The notes beneath the pieces are model-generated. The model worked only from the letters and a program-made list of their open reading frames with translations, was not told the DNA's origin and ran no database searches. A program made the position numbers and the translations under genes. Source: RU20A sp042610495 (lineage in GTDB: Bacteria; Pseudomonadota; Alphaproteobacteria; Rhizobiales; Rhizobiaceae). Taken from it: DNA of 64,000 nt. Positions 16,676 to 25,184 of this stretch are shown one piece after another. The first letter of the stretch is position 1; every line of letters starts with the position of its first letter. The DNA lies in NCBI RefSeq assembly GCF_042610495.1, contig NZ_JBHGAP010000001.1, positions 806,001 to 870,000 of the forward strand, written 5' to 3'.

Positions 16676-17011
16676 TCAGAGTTCCGGGCAGCCACGCACG
16701 TTGGCGAACACGATTTCATCCGGGCCGCGGCGCGTCATGCCTTCAACAACGATCCGGCGCGGCGTCACACGCACGACCTCGGGATCGCGCAGGCCGGCCT
16801 GGCGGGCGGCGAAGCGGGCTTCGCGCTCGCTGCAGCCACGGGCGCGGTCACGCAGACGATCGCGCTCGGCCTCGCGGTCGCGAACGATCGGACGCACGCC
16901 ATCGGGGCCGATCCTCAGTTCGAGATCCTGGGCGGCGGCCGGTGCGACACCCGCGAAAGTGCCCATGGTCATGGCAATGGCAAGCGCCGAAACAGAGAGA
17001 ATCGTCTTCAT
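16676..17011 (-). CDS. Small exported protein of unknown function
   Basis: 111 residues. Cleavable signal peptide (MKTILSVSALAIAMTMGTFA to PAAAQ). The mature part is very rich in Arg, Asp and Glu (REAERDRLRDRARGCSEREA) and has two cysteines that could form a disulfide, with a VTPRRIVVEGM beta segment. A strong GAGGAGG precedes the ATG and a terminator follows, so it is an independent expressed unit. Similar short exported proteins seem widespread in rhizobia; none with a known role comes to mind. Confidence 0.7.
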   Translation of the reverse strand: MKTILSVSALAIAMTMGTFAGVAPAAAQDLELRIGPDGVRPIVRDREAERDRLRDRARGCSEREARFAARQAGLRDPEVVRVTPRRIVVEGMTRRGPDEIVFANVRGCPEL

Positions 17012-17162
17012 GAAGCCTCCTCGCCCATCTGTGATACGGGCAGTGTTGATCCTGTCGGCGGCTCTTGAGTTTGCTCATGGGATGAGCCGCCGGTTTTCGG
17101 GAGGGGTAACGCACGGAATGAAGGCTGGTTCCGGCGCGCAACGGTTTTTGATGAGGGGATGC

Positions 17163-17477
17163 TTACGAATCGCGGCGCGTCTGTCCCTGGCGCTGCTGCC
17201 GGCGGCGCGCCCACCACACGGCAAGGCGCCGGCGCCATCGCCGCACGGCCGGCAGGTCGTTGGACAGCACGAGAAGACCGAGCGGCACCATCCAGAAGCC
17301 GAGAATCGGCAGAAAGCCCAGGCAGCCGAAGATGATCAGCGCAATGCCGATGCCGATGCGCAGGCCCCGCGACTGCGGCAGGCGCATGCCAAAGGAGCCC
17401 AGCATCAGCTTGCCGGTGCGAGGATCGATGCCGAAACGCGGCTTCGGCTTGTCGTTGCTCTCATGTGTCTGTGTCAT
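17163..17477 (-). CDS. Small membrane protein (possible PGPGW family)
   Basis: About 104 residues from the ATG at 17477; an upstream in-frame ATG at 17582 would add a segment with no family character. The centre holds a hydrophobic hairpin (LRIGIGIALIIFGCLGFLPI and FWMVPLGLLVLS) followed by a very basic tail (VRRWRRRLAVWWARRR) that should stay in the cytosol. The layout resembles the PGPGW-type putative transmembrane proteins. Function unknown. No convincing ribosome-binding site precedes the chosen ATG, so the start is uncertain. Confidence 0.6.
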   Translation of the reverse strand: MTQTHESNDKPKPRFGIDPRTGKLMLGSFGMRLPQSRGLRIGIGIALIIFGCLGFLPILGFWMVPLGLLVLSNDLPAVRRWRRRLAVWWARRRQQRQGQTRRDS

Positions 17478-17649
17478 GGTGCCGGGAGATGGTTGCTTGT
17501 CCACAGTTTGGCAAGGGCTGGAGCCCGACACGGCCGATTCATTGCGGGCCGAATGCATTTTTTTGATTTTTGCGCTTGGCAAATCCGGAAAGCATCAGTA
17601 TGAGCAGCACCACATCAGCGGCGCAAGCAAACGCCTTCGCCGCAGACGT

Positions 17650-17724
17650 TCCCTGGTAGCTCAGCGGTAGAGCATTCGACTGTTAATCGACAGGTCGCCG
17701 GTTCGAATCCGGCCCGGGGAGCCA
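17650..17724 (+). tRNA. tRNA-Asn (anticodon GUU)
   Basis: 75 bases. Acceptor TCCCTGG pairs with CCGGGGA (one G-U wobble). D-arm GCTC-AGCGGTA-GAGC, anticodon loop CTGTTAA (GUU), T-arm GCCGG-TTCGAAT-CCGGC. Discriminator G and CCA are encoded. Confidence 0.95.
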
Positions 17725-17832
17725 AATTCTTCCAAACTTTTCCGTTGATGAGAGAAAAACTCACGCCCATGTGAGCCGCTTCTTGTTGATCGGATTCTCA
17801 TTTCAGGAAATGATCGGACGAGGTGAAACCTT

Positions 17833-17860
17833 TGATCCGGGAACACCGTACCTGCGTACA
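17833..17860 (+). promoter_or_regulatory. Candidate RpoE-type promoter of the photolyase operon
   Basis: TGATCC (17833-17838), exactly 18 bases, then TACA (17857-17860). The predicted transcript would start near 17866, about 26 bases before the photolyase ATG. The same pattern precedes the SDR and ChrR-like genes in this cluster. TGATCC is the -35 element I recall for Rhodobacter RpoE. An overlapping GGAAC-N16-CGGT resembles, with one mismatch, a general-stress (EcfG) promoter. Confidence 0.6.
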
Positions 17861-17891
17861 CGGTCGGCAATCTCGAAAGTCAGGGTTTTGA

Positions 17892-19361
17892 ATGTCAACG
17901 GAAAATCAGGAATCAACAGATCGCGGGCGGTACACCCCCGTCATCGTGTGGTTCCGGCGTGACCTGCGCCTGTCCGACAACCACGCGCTCTCCGCCGCCG
18001 CTGACACGGGCCGCCCTATTATCGCGATCTACATCCGCGAGCCGGAAAAGACGGGCAATGGCCCGCTCGGCGCCGCGCAGGCGTGGTGGCTACATCATTC
18101 GTTGCAAGCGCTTGCCGACGGCCTCTCGAGCGCCGGCGTGGAGCTTCTTCTGAAGACCGGCAGCGCCGATGCCGTTCTCGACGATCTCATCAAGGAAACA
18201 GGCGCCGGCGCGGTCTACTGGAACCGCCGCTATGACCCCAAGGGCATCGCCGTAGACGGCCCCCTGAAGGACCGGCTGAAGAGCGACGGCATCGAGGTCC
18301 GCAGCTTTGCCGGCCAGCTCATGCACGAACCGTCGACCCTCAAGACCAAGAGCGGCGGCCCGTTCCGCGTCTACACGCCCTTCTGGCGCGCGCTGGAAGC
18401 CGATGGCGAACCGGATGAACCGATCGCCGCCCCCAAGAAGCTGGCGTCCTTTGACAAGAGTCTGAAAGGCGAACGCCTCTCAGACTGGTCCCTGCTACCC
18501 GAAAAGCCGGACTGGGCGAAGACCTTCCACGAAGTCTGGGAGCCCGGCGAGGCGGGCGCCGCCAAGCGTCTGAAGAGCTTCGTGAAACAGGCGCTTGCCG
18601 GCTACAAGACCAATCGCGACCATCCCGATGGCGAGACGACCTCGATGCTCTCGCCGCATCTCGCCATGGGCGAGATCAGCCCGGCCATGGTCTGGCATGC
18701 AACACGCGGCGTTAAGGCGCCGCCGGATGACATCACGCATTTTCGAAAAGAACTTGCCTGGCGCGATTTCTCCTACCACCTCCTCTTCCACAATCCCCAC
18801 CTCGACCGCCGCAATCTTCAGCCGAAGTTCGATAGCTTCCCCTGGGTCAGCAACAAGACGGCGCTGAAGCACTGGCAGCGCGGCGAAACCGGCTACCCGA
18901 TCGTCGACGCCGGCATGCGCCAGCTCTGGCGGCACGGCTTCATGCACAATCGCGTGCGCATGATTGCCGCCTCCTTCCTCATCAAGGACCTGATGATCGA
19001 CTGGCGCGAAGGCGAGGCCTGGTTTCGCGACACGCTGGTCGATGCCGACCCGGCTTCCAATGCGGCGAGCTGGCAGTGGGTGGCCGGCTCGGGTGCGGAT
19101 GCAGCACCCTTCTTCCGCATCTTCAATCCCATCCTGCAGGGCGAGAAATTCGATCCCGACGGTGCCTATATCCGCCGCTTCGTGCCGGAGCTTGCAAAGC
19201 TCGACGCCAAGGTCATCCACCGCCCCTTCGAGGCGAAGCTGGATCAGCTGAAAGCGGCGGGCGTCACGCTCGGCAAAACCTATCCGACGCCCATCGTCGA
19301 CCATCACGAGGCGCGCGACCGTGCGCTGAAAGCCTTCAAGTCCCTAGAGGAGCCGCAATGA
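17892..19361 (+). CDS. phrB: Deoxyribodipyrimidine photolyase (cryptochrome/photolyase family)
   Basis: 489 residues. Repairs UV-induced cyclobutane pyrimidine dimers using blue light and FADH-. The N-terminal antenna-binding Rossmann domain (VIVWFRRDLRLSDNHALSAA) is followed by the FAD-binding domain with ELAWRDFSYHLL, GYPIVDAGMRQLWRHGFMHN, NRVRMIAASFLIKDL and SWQWVAGSGADAAPFFRIFN. The length and rhizobial context suggest the class I/III CPD group rather than an FeS photolyase. AGGG lies six bases before the ATG. First gene of a five-gene operon; its stop overlaps the next ATG by four bases. Confidence 0.93.
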   Translation: MSTENQESTDRGRYTPVIVWFRRDLRLSDNHALSAAADTGRPIIAIYIREPEKTGNGPLGAAQAWWLHHSLQALADGLSSAGVELLLKTGSADAVLDDLIKETGAGAVYWNRRYDPKGIAVDGPLKDRLKSDGIEVRSFAGQLMHEPSTLKTKSGGPFRVYTPFWRALEADGEPDEPIAAPKKLASFDKSLKGERLSDWSLLPEKPDWAKTFHEVWEPGEAGAAKRLKSFVKQALAGYKTNRDHPDGETTSMLSPHLAMGEISPAMVWHATRGVKAPPDDITHFRKELAWRDFSYHLLFHNPHLDRRNLQPKFDSFPWVSNKTALKHWQRGETGYPIVDAGMRQLWRHGFMHNRVRMIAASFLIKDLMIDWREGEAWFRDTLVDADPASNAASWQWVAGSGADAAPFFRIFNPILQGEKFDPDGAYIRRFVPELAKLDAKVIHRPFEAKLDQLKAAGVTLGKTYPTPIVDHHEARDRALKAFKSLEEPQ

Positions 19362-20707
19362 CCGCGACCATCCACACACTGCCCTCTTCCTCCGACACCG
19401 GGCGCCGGCTGAAGATAGCGGTCATCGGCAGCGGCATTTCCGGTGCGTCCGCCGCCTGGGCCCTGCACGGCGTGCACGATGTGACGCTGTTCGAGAAGGA
19501 CGCCCGCGCCGGCGGTCATACGGCCACCGTCGATATCGACTATCTCGGCACGCATATCGCCGTGGATACGGGCTTCATCGTCTACAACGAGGCCAACTAC
19601 CCGAACCTGACGGCGCTGTTTGCCGAACTCGGCGTCGAGACCCATGCGAGCGACATGAGCTTTTCGCTCTCGCTCGATCGCGGCAAGCTGGAATGGAGCG
19701 GCGACAATCTCTCCACGCTTTTCGCCCAGAAGCGCAACCTTCTGCGCCCCTCCTTCCTCTGGATGATCCGCGAAATCCTGCGCTTCAACAAGCTCTGCAT
19801 CGCCGATCGGACCGCAGGTCGCCTGCAGGCCATGTCGATCGGCGAGTACCTGAACTGGCGTGGCTTCTCGCCGGGCTTCACCAACAATTACCTGATCCCC
19901 ATGGCAGCGGCGATCTGGTCCACGGAAGCCGGCCGGATGATGGAGTTCCCGGCCGAGCATTTCGTCAATTTCTTCGACAATCACCGCCTCGTTCACATGA
20001 CGCCGCACCGCTGGCGCACGGTCAGCGGCGGCAGCCGCAATTACCTGACGAAGCTTTTGAAGCCGCTCGGCAACCGCGTGAAGATCGGGCTCGGCGTTGC
20101 CGGCGTCACCCGCCACGCCCAGGGCGTGACGATCGAGACGACGGACGGCGAAACGCATGCCTTCGACAAGGTCATCTTCGCCGCCCATAGCGACCAGACG
20201 CTTGCCCTCCTGCGCGACGCGAGTGCCGACGAACGCGCCATCCTCACCTCTGTCCCCTATCAGGCCAACCGCGTGGTGCTGCACCGTGACCCGGACCTGA
20301 TGCCGAAGCGCACGCGGGTCTGGTCCTCGTGGAACTATCTGCGCTCGAGCCAGCCGACCGGCGCGCAGGGCGTTGCCGTCACCTACTGGATGAACCGCCT
20401 GCAGGGCATTGATGCGAAGAAGCCGCTCTTCGTGACGCTGAATCCCGACCGGGAGCCGGCCCGCGATCTCGTCTTCCGCGAATTCAGCTACGACCATCCG
20501 CAGTTCGGCGCCCGCTCCATGGCCGCACAGGCGCGGCTGAAGGGCATGCAGGGCACCAACCACACCTTCTTCGCAGGCGCCTGGACCGGCTACGGCTTCC
20601 ACGAGGACGGGCTCTCCTCGGGCCTTGCCGCGGCCGAAGCGCTGGGCGGCATCATCCCTTGGCGCCAGACGGGCACGGTGCTGCCGCATCTCGAGGCGGC
20701 CGAATGA
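19358..20707 (+). CDS. FAD-dependent oxidoreductase, flavin amine oxidase type
   Basis: 449 residues. N-terminal FAD Rossmann motif KIAVIGSGISGASAAWAL and the second block ARAGGHTATVDI identify a flavin-containing amine oxidase/phytoene-desaturase-like protein; the C-terminus has the FAD-closing AGAWTGYGFHEDGLSSGLAAA motif. In other bacteria homologues sit beside CFA-type methyltransferases. In Rhodobacter sphaeroides an FAD protein of this kind (UfaD, as I recall) acts on methylated phospholipid acyl chains during furan fatty acid synthesis. The same role here is inference. Overlaps photolyase and DUF1365 genes by ATGA on both sides, with AGAGGAG before its start. Confidence 0.85.
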   Translation: MTATIHTLPSSSDTGRRLKIAVIGSGISGASAAWALHGVHDVTLFEKDARAGGHTATVDIDYLGTHIAVDTGFIVYNEANYPNLTALFAELGVETHASDMSFSLSLDRGKLEWSGDNLSTLFAQKRNLLRPSFLWMIREILRFNKLCIADRTAGRLQAMSIGEYLNWRGFSPGFTNNYLIPMAAAIWSTEAGRMMEFPAEHFVNFFDNHRLVHMTPHRWRTVSGGSRNYLTKLLKPLGNRVKIGLGVAGVTRHAQGVTIETTDGETHAFDKVIFAAHSDQTLALLRDASADERAILTSVPYQANRVVLHRDPDLMPKRTRVWSSWNYLRSSQPTGAQGVAVTYWMNRLQGIDAKKPLFVTLNPDREPARDLVFREFSYDHPQFGARSMAAQARLKGMQGTNHTFFAGAWTGYGFHEDGLSSGLAAAEALGGIIPWRQTGTVLPHLEAAE

Positions 20708-21642
20708 GCGATCGCGCGACCTGGCAGACCGCATCACGGGCCGGCGCGGACATGGCCGCGAACGGCCCGGCGCCGGATGCCGCCGCCGCCTTCTTCGATG
20801 GCAGCGTCATGCACCAGCGCATGAAGCCGGTCGGCCATCGCTTCACCTATGATGTCTTCTCGCTGATGGTGGATCTCGACCGTCTGGAGGAGGCCGACGG
20901 CCTGTCGCGGCTTTTCTCCGTCAACCGCTTCAACCTGCTCTCCTTCCACGAGAGCGACCATGGCGGCCGCACGCCGCGCGGCCTGCGCGGCTGGGTGAAC
21001 GGGCTCCTGGCCGATGCCGGGCTGGAAACGCCGCCGGCGCGCGTCCTGCTCGTCTGCTACCCGCGCGTGCTCGGCAAGGTCTTCAATCCGCTGGCGGTCT
21101 ACTATGCCTATGCGGCAGACGGGGCGCTGGCCGCGATCATCTACGAGGTACGCAACACTTTCGGCGAGCGCCACACCTATGTCTGCCCGGTGCTTTCGGG
21201 TGATGTAAGCCCTGCCGGCATTCGCCAGAGCGCGGAAAAGATCTTCCACGTCTCGCCCTTCATCGCGCTTCACGCCCGCTATCACTTCCGCATGCTGCCG
21301 CCCGGCCGCGCGATCCGCTGGCGCATCCTCGAAACGGATGAAGGCGGGCCGCTCCTGTCGGCGACTTTTGCCGGCGATCTCAAGCCGCTGACAACCCGCA
21401 CGCTGCTCGCCCTTGTCGGCCGCATGCCGATGCTGACAGCAAAGATCCTCGGCGCCATTCATTGGGAAGCGTTGAAACTTTTCCTCAAGGGCGTGCGTTA
21501 TATTCCTCGACCCGAACCGCCGAAAGCCGAGCAGAGCCTGTGGCAGAACGGTCGTCGTGAACCCCTCCATCGCAAACAGGCAAGCTCGGATAACGTCTCT
21601 TCTGCCGGCAACGGCTCCATCCTTGGCGAGGCCGCGGAATGA
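20704..21642 (+). CDS. DUF1365 family protein
   Basis: 312 residues. The pattern GSVMHQRMKPVGHRFTYDVF, NRFNLLSFHESDHGG, VLLVCYPRVLGKVFNPLAVYYAY and EVRNTFGERHTYVCP is the DUF1365 family, which almost always sits between an FAD amine-oxidase-like gene and a CFA synthase gene, as here. A role in making modified membrane fatty acids is inferred from that linkage; the reaction is not known to me. No signal peptide. Translation is coupled to the FAD gene (ATGA). The C-terminal 50 residues are low-complexity and probably disordered. Confidence 0.85.
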   Translation: MSDRATWQTASRAGADMAANGPAPDAAAAFFDGSVMHQRMKPVGHRFTYDVFSLMVDLDRLEEADGLSRLFSVNRFNLLSFHESDHGGRTPRGLRGWVNGLLADAGLETPPARVLLVCYPRVLGKVFNPLAVYYAYAADGALAAIIYEVRNTFGERHTYVCPVLSGDVSPAGIRQSAEKIFHVSPFIALHARYHFRMLPPGRAIRWRILETDEGGPLLSATFAGDLKPLTTRTLLALVGRMPMLTAKILGAIHWEALKLFLKGVRYIPRPEPPKAEQSLWQNGRREPLHRKQASSDNVSSAGNGSILGEAAE

Positions 21643-21691
21643 CGCTAGGCTGCCGCACGGGGATGAGGAGACAGGTGAAAGGCGTGACGTC

Positions 21692-22945
21692 ATGAACCCA
21701 CACAATCGCTTTTGTTCACAGACAGGAACCGTCGAGATGCTCTCCAAGGAGAGCCTCGCCAGCCACCTGCGCGGCCTCCCGGCCCGCGCCAGGCTGGTGC
21801 TGAAGGGGCTGGTCAACCTGCAGGCCGGCTCGCTGCAACTGACCATGCCGGATGGCCGCACCGTGATGATCCGCGGCCGCACCTCGGGCCCGAACGCCGC
21901 CGTCACGCTGCACAACTGGAACCTGCCGCAGCGCGCCCTGACCGGCGGCACGATCGCGGTCGCCGAAAGCTACATGGACGGCGACTGGGACAGCCCGGAT
22001 GTCGGCGCCTTCCTGGAACTCTTCCTCGTCAACAGCGAGGTCGGCGCGAAATTTCCGAACGGCGCGCGCGGCGTGCTGCGCCTCATCGAGAAGTTCCGCC
22101 ACTGGATGAACGAGAACACCCGCAAGGGCTCGCGGCGCAACATTTCCGCCCATTACGATCTCGGCAACGCCTTCTACCGCGAATGGCTGGATCCGACGAT
22201 GACCTATTCGTCGGCCCTCTACCAGACCGGCGCCAATGACCTGCAAAGCGCCCAGACGGCAAAGTACCGCGCGCTGGCCGAGGCGATCGGCCTCAAGCCG
22301 GAGCACCATGTGCTGGAAATCGGCTGCGGCTGGGGTGGTTTCGCCGAGTTTGCCGCCGCCGAGATCGGATGCAAGGTGACCGGCCTCACGATCAGCAGCG
22401 AGCAACTGGCCTTCGCCCGCGAGCGCATGGAGCGCAAGGGCCTGTCGGACAAGGTGGAGATCAAGTTCCAGGACTACCGCGACGAAACGGGCGTCTACGA
22501 CCGCATCGTCTCGATCGAGATGTTCGAGGCGGTCGGGGAGAAATACTGGCCGGCCTATTTCAGCCAGGTCCGCCGCTGCCTGAAGCCGGGCGGCAAGGCC
22601 GGGCTGCAGATCATCACGATCCAGAAGGAAAGCTACGAGGAATATCGGGCCAACCCGGATTTCATCCAGAAATATGTCTTCCCCGGCGGCATGCTGCCGA
22701 CCCGCGAGCATCTTGTCTCGATTGGCCGCGACCACGGGCTCACCATGGTCGCCGACATGGGCTTCGGTCTCGATTATGCCCGCACGCTCGCCGAATGGCG
22801 CGAACGCTTCTGGGCAGTGTGGGACAAGGTCGAGGCGCTGGGCTTCGACAGGCGCTTCAAGCGGCTGTGGGAGTTCTATTTCTTCTACTGCGAGGCTGGC
22901 TTCCGCGCCCGCAACATCGACGTCCGCCAGGTCGTCTATGCGTGA
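21692..22945 (+). CDS. Cyclopropane-fatty-acyl-phospholipid synthase-type SAM methyltransferase
   Basis: 417 residues, somewhat longer than E. coli Cfa. Contains the SAM motif VLEIGCGWGGFAEFAA, the NISAHYDLGNAFYREWLDPTMTYSSALY block that approaches the acyl double bond, and QIITIQKESYEEYRANPDFIQKYVFPGGMLP. Members methylate or cyclopropanate unsaturated acyl chains of phospholipids at the inner membrane. Its place after the FAD and DUF1365 genes suggests a specialised enzyme (UfaM-like) rather than the housekeeping Cfa. ATG at 21692; an alternative start is the ATG at 21737. Stop overlaps the MFS gene by eight bases. Confidence 0.9.
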   Translation: MNPHNRFCSQTGTVEMLSKESLASHLRGLPARARLVLKGLVNLQAGSLQLTMPDGRTVMIRGRTSGPNAAVTLHNWNLPQRALTGGTIAVAESYMDGDWDSPDVGAFLELFLVNSEVGAKFPNGARGVLRLIEKFRHWMNENTRKGSRRNISAHYDLGNAFYREWLDPTMTYSSALYQTGANDLQSAQTAKYRALAEAIGLKPEHHVLEIGCGWGGFAEFAAAEIGCKVTGLTISSEQLAFARERMERKGLSDKVEIKFQDYRDETGVYDRIVSIEMFEAVGEKYWPAYFSQVRRCLKPGGKAGLQIITIQKESYEEYRANPDFIQKYVFPGGMLPTREHLVSIGRDHGLTMVADMGFGLDYARTLAEWRERFWAVWDKVEALGFDRRFKRLWEFYFFYCEAGFRARNIDVRQVVYA

Positions 22946-24290
22946 CGATGCGCTGGCCGGGGAAGGCCGGAAAGAGACGGGCCGGACCCGCCTCGCCTAC
23001 GCCCTCCCCGCCGCGCCGCTCGCGGCACTCGGCCTGCCGCTCTATGCGCTGGTGCCGACCTATTATACCGAGACGATCGGCCTTTCGATCGCAGCCGTCG
23101 GCTGGGTGCTCCTCGCCGTCCGTCTCTTTGATGCCCTGACCGATCCTCTGGCGGGCTATGTCGCGGACCGCTGGCGCCCGGCCTTCGGGCGGCGGCGCGC
23201 TTTGTTCGCCCTGTCCCTACCGATCTCCGCCCTTTCGGCGCTGATGCTCTACTGGCCGCCGGCCGATGCCGGGCTCGTCTATCTCACTGTCTGGTCGCTG
23301 GCGCTGTCGCTCTCCTATACGCTGAGCATGGTGCCCTATTCCGCCTGGGGTGCGGAACTCGCCTCCGATTATCACGGCCGCACGCAGCTTGCCGCGACGC
23401 GCGAAATCTTCACGCTGATCGGCACGCTGGTGGCGATCGTCATGCCCTTTGCGCTCGGCTTCGAAACGAAAGGCTTTTCCGGCCTTGCGGCGCTCGGGGT
23501 CACCGTCGCCATCAGCCTTCCGCTTCTGGGCGCACTGACCGTCAGCCGCGTGCCGGAGCCGGACGACGCGACCGTCAGCGCCCTGACGCTCAAGGCCGCG
23601 CTGAAGGAGATCGCGGCAAACCGCCCCTTCCTGCGCCTGCTCTCGGCCTTCTTCCTGAACGGCCTCGCCAACGGCATCCCCGCGACGCTCTTCCTCTATT
23701 TCGTCTCCGCCCGGCTGGAGCTGCCGGACATGCGCGGCCCCTTCCTCTTCCTCTATTTCCTCTGCGGCATCGCCGGCATCCCGCTGGCGTCGCTTGTCGC
23801 AAGGAAGCTCGGCAAGCACCGCGCCTGGTCTCTCGCCATGATCGCCGCCTGCGCGGTCTTCGCCGCCGCACCGCATCTGCCGGCCGGCGCGATGGTCGGC
23901 TTCGCGCTGGTCTGCGTGCTCACGGGCGTGCTGCTCGGCTTCGATCTCGTGCTGCCCGCCGCCATCCAGGCCGATGTGATCGATGCGGACACAGCCGCCT
24001 CCGGCGACCAGCGCAGCGGCTTCTATTTCGCAGCCTGGGGGCTCGCGACCAAACTCTCGCTCGCCGCCGGCGTCGGCATCGTCTTTCCGCTTTTGTCGCT
24101 TGCCGGCTTTTCGACGGAGCCCGCCGCCGCCAACAGCGACGACGCGCTCTTCGCGCTCGCCATGCTCTATGCCTGGCTGCCCATCGCGCTCAAGCTCGCG
24201 GCCATCGCGCTCATGTGGAATTTTCCGCTCGGAGAAACGGAGCAGGCCGATCTCCGCTCGAAGATCGGCGCCCGCGCCGGAAAGCCGTGA
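22938..24290 (+). CDS. MFS transporter, GPH (MelB-like) subfamily
   Basis: 450 residues with about twelve hydrophobic membrane segments. The conserved loop LTDPLAGYVADRWRPAFGRRRALF between helices 2 and 3 and SYTLSMVPYSAWGAELASDYHGRTQLAATRE are the glycoside-pentoside-hexuronide:cation symporter pattern. As the last gene of the photolyase-lipid operon, its substrate may be a lipid precursor, a solute for stress protection or something else; it cannot be told. It starts inside the end of the methyltransferase gene (eight-base overlap). Confidence 0.85.
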   Translation: MRDDALAGEGRKETGRTRLAYALPAAPLAALGLPLYALVPTYYTETIGLSIAAVGWVLLAVRLFDALTDPLAGYVADRWRPAFGRRRALFALSLPISALSALMLYWPPADAGLVYLTVWSLALSLSYTLSMVPYSAWGAELASDYHGRTQLAATREIFTLIGTLVAIVMPFALGFETKGFSGLAALGVTVAISLPLLGALTVSRVPEPDDATVSALTLKAALKEIAANRPFLRLLSAFFLNGLANGIPATLFLYFVSARLELPDMRGPFLFLYFLCGIAGIPLASLVARKLGKHRAWSLAMIAACAVFAAAPHLPAGAMVGFALVCVLTGVLLGFDLVLPAAIQADVIDADTAASGDQRSGFYFAAWGLATKLSLAAGVGIVFPLLSLAGFSTEPAAANSDDALFALAMLYAWLPIALKLAAIALMWNFPLGETEQADLRSKIGARAGKP

Positions 24291-24302
24291 GTCGATCGCG
24301 CG

Positions 24303-25127
24303 TCAGGATTTGCGCGCTGCCGCCCGCTCCCGCTCGACCTTCGGCTTGTTCCAGCCCGTCATGCGGGCCACCAGCGGGAAATAGAGCGCATAGGGAAAGA
24401 TGCGCAGCAGCTTCAGCACATAGGTGAAGCGCTTCGGGAAAGTGATCTCGAAGGCGCCCGTGCCAAGCCCCTTGACGATGCGCTTTGCCGCCTCCTCCGC
24501 CGTCACCAGCGCCGGCATGGTGAACGCGTTCGACGCCGTCGCGGCCGTTTCCACGAAGCCGGGGTCGATGATCTGAAGGTGGATGTTTTCGTGGTCGAGA
24601 TCGAATTTCAGCGATTCGGCCATGTTGATCAGCGCCGCCTTGGTCGCGCCATAGGCAGCACTCGTCGGCAGGCCACGATAGCCCGTGACGGAAGAGACGA
24701 TGGCGATCTGGCCGCCCTGGCGCTGGCGCATATGGGCAATCAGCGGCACCAGGCCGTTCACGACACCGGAGAGATTGACGTCGAAGGTCTTCTGGAAATC
24801 CTCGACCTTCAGATCATCGCCCGAAACAGGGATGTAGATGCCGGCATTGAGGACGGCGAGCGCCACGCGCCCGTGCTCGTATTCGATCGAGGCCAGAACA
24901 CGCTTCATGTCGTCGGGGTTGGTGACGTCGCCATCGAGAACGATGATCCGGCCGGGGTCGGAGGAGGCATTCTGCAGCTCGACCAGCTTGTCATGGCTGC
25001 GCGCCGTGACCACGACCCGGAAACCGTGGGCCAGAAGGCCGAGCGCGACGGCGCGGCCGATGCCGCTGCTCGCGCCCGTGACCCAGGCCACGCCCTGATC
25101 CGGTTTAGCAATGAAAGCGTGGCCCAT
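24303..25127 (-). CDS. Short-chain dehydrogenase/reductase
   Basis: 274 residues. NAD(P)-binding TGASSGIG (residues 17-24), NAG at 94-96, and catalytic Ser145/146, Tyr159 and Lys163 (YGATK) are all present. The C-terminal FPYALYFPLVARMTGW is hydrophobic and may touch the membrane. The gene converges with the MFS gene (12-base gap) and lies downstream of the ChrR-like gene on the same strand, with its own TGATCC-N18-TATA promoter and a good AGGAG. Linkage suggests action on an oxidised lipid or aldehyde product of the neighbouring operon; that is inference. Confidence 0.9.
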   Translation of the reverse strand: MGHAFIAKPDQGVAWVTGASSGIGRAVALGLLAHGFRVVVTARSHDKLVELQNASSDPGRIIVLDGDVTNPDDMKRVLASIEYEHGRVALAVLNAGIYIPVSGDDLKVEDFQKTFDVNLSGVVNGLVPLIAHMRQRQGGQIAIVSSVTGYRGLPTSAAYGATKAALINMAESLKFDLDHENIHLQIIDPGFVETAATASNAFTMPALVTAEEAAKRIVKGLGTGAFEITFPKRFTYVLKLLRIFPYALYFPLVARMTGWNKPKVERERAAARKS

Positions 25128-25156
25128 TCTTATCTCCTGTAAAGGTCCTGTCGACC

Positions 25157-25184
25157 TATACGTCAGGAGATAGGGCGAGGATCA
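25157..25184 (-). promoter_or_regulatory. Candidate RpoE-type promoter of the SDR gene
   Basis: On the minus strand, TGATCC (25184-25179), exactly 18 bases, then TATA (25160-25157). The TGA of TGATCC is also the stop codon of the ChrR-like gene. The predicted transcript starts near 25150, about 23 bases before the SDR ATG, much like the spacing in front of the photolyase. Confidence 0.6.

Noticed and set aside
15167..17724. Three tRNA genes considered as attachment sites of an integrated element
   Set aside because: No integrase gene and no duplicated tRNA 3' end were seen, and lexA between them is a core gene.
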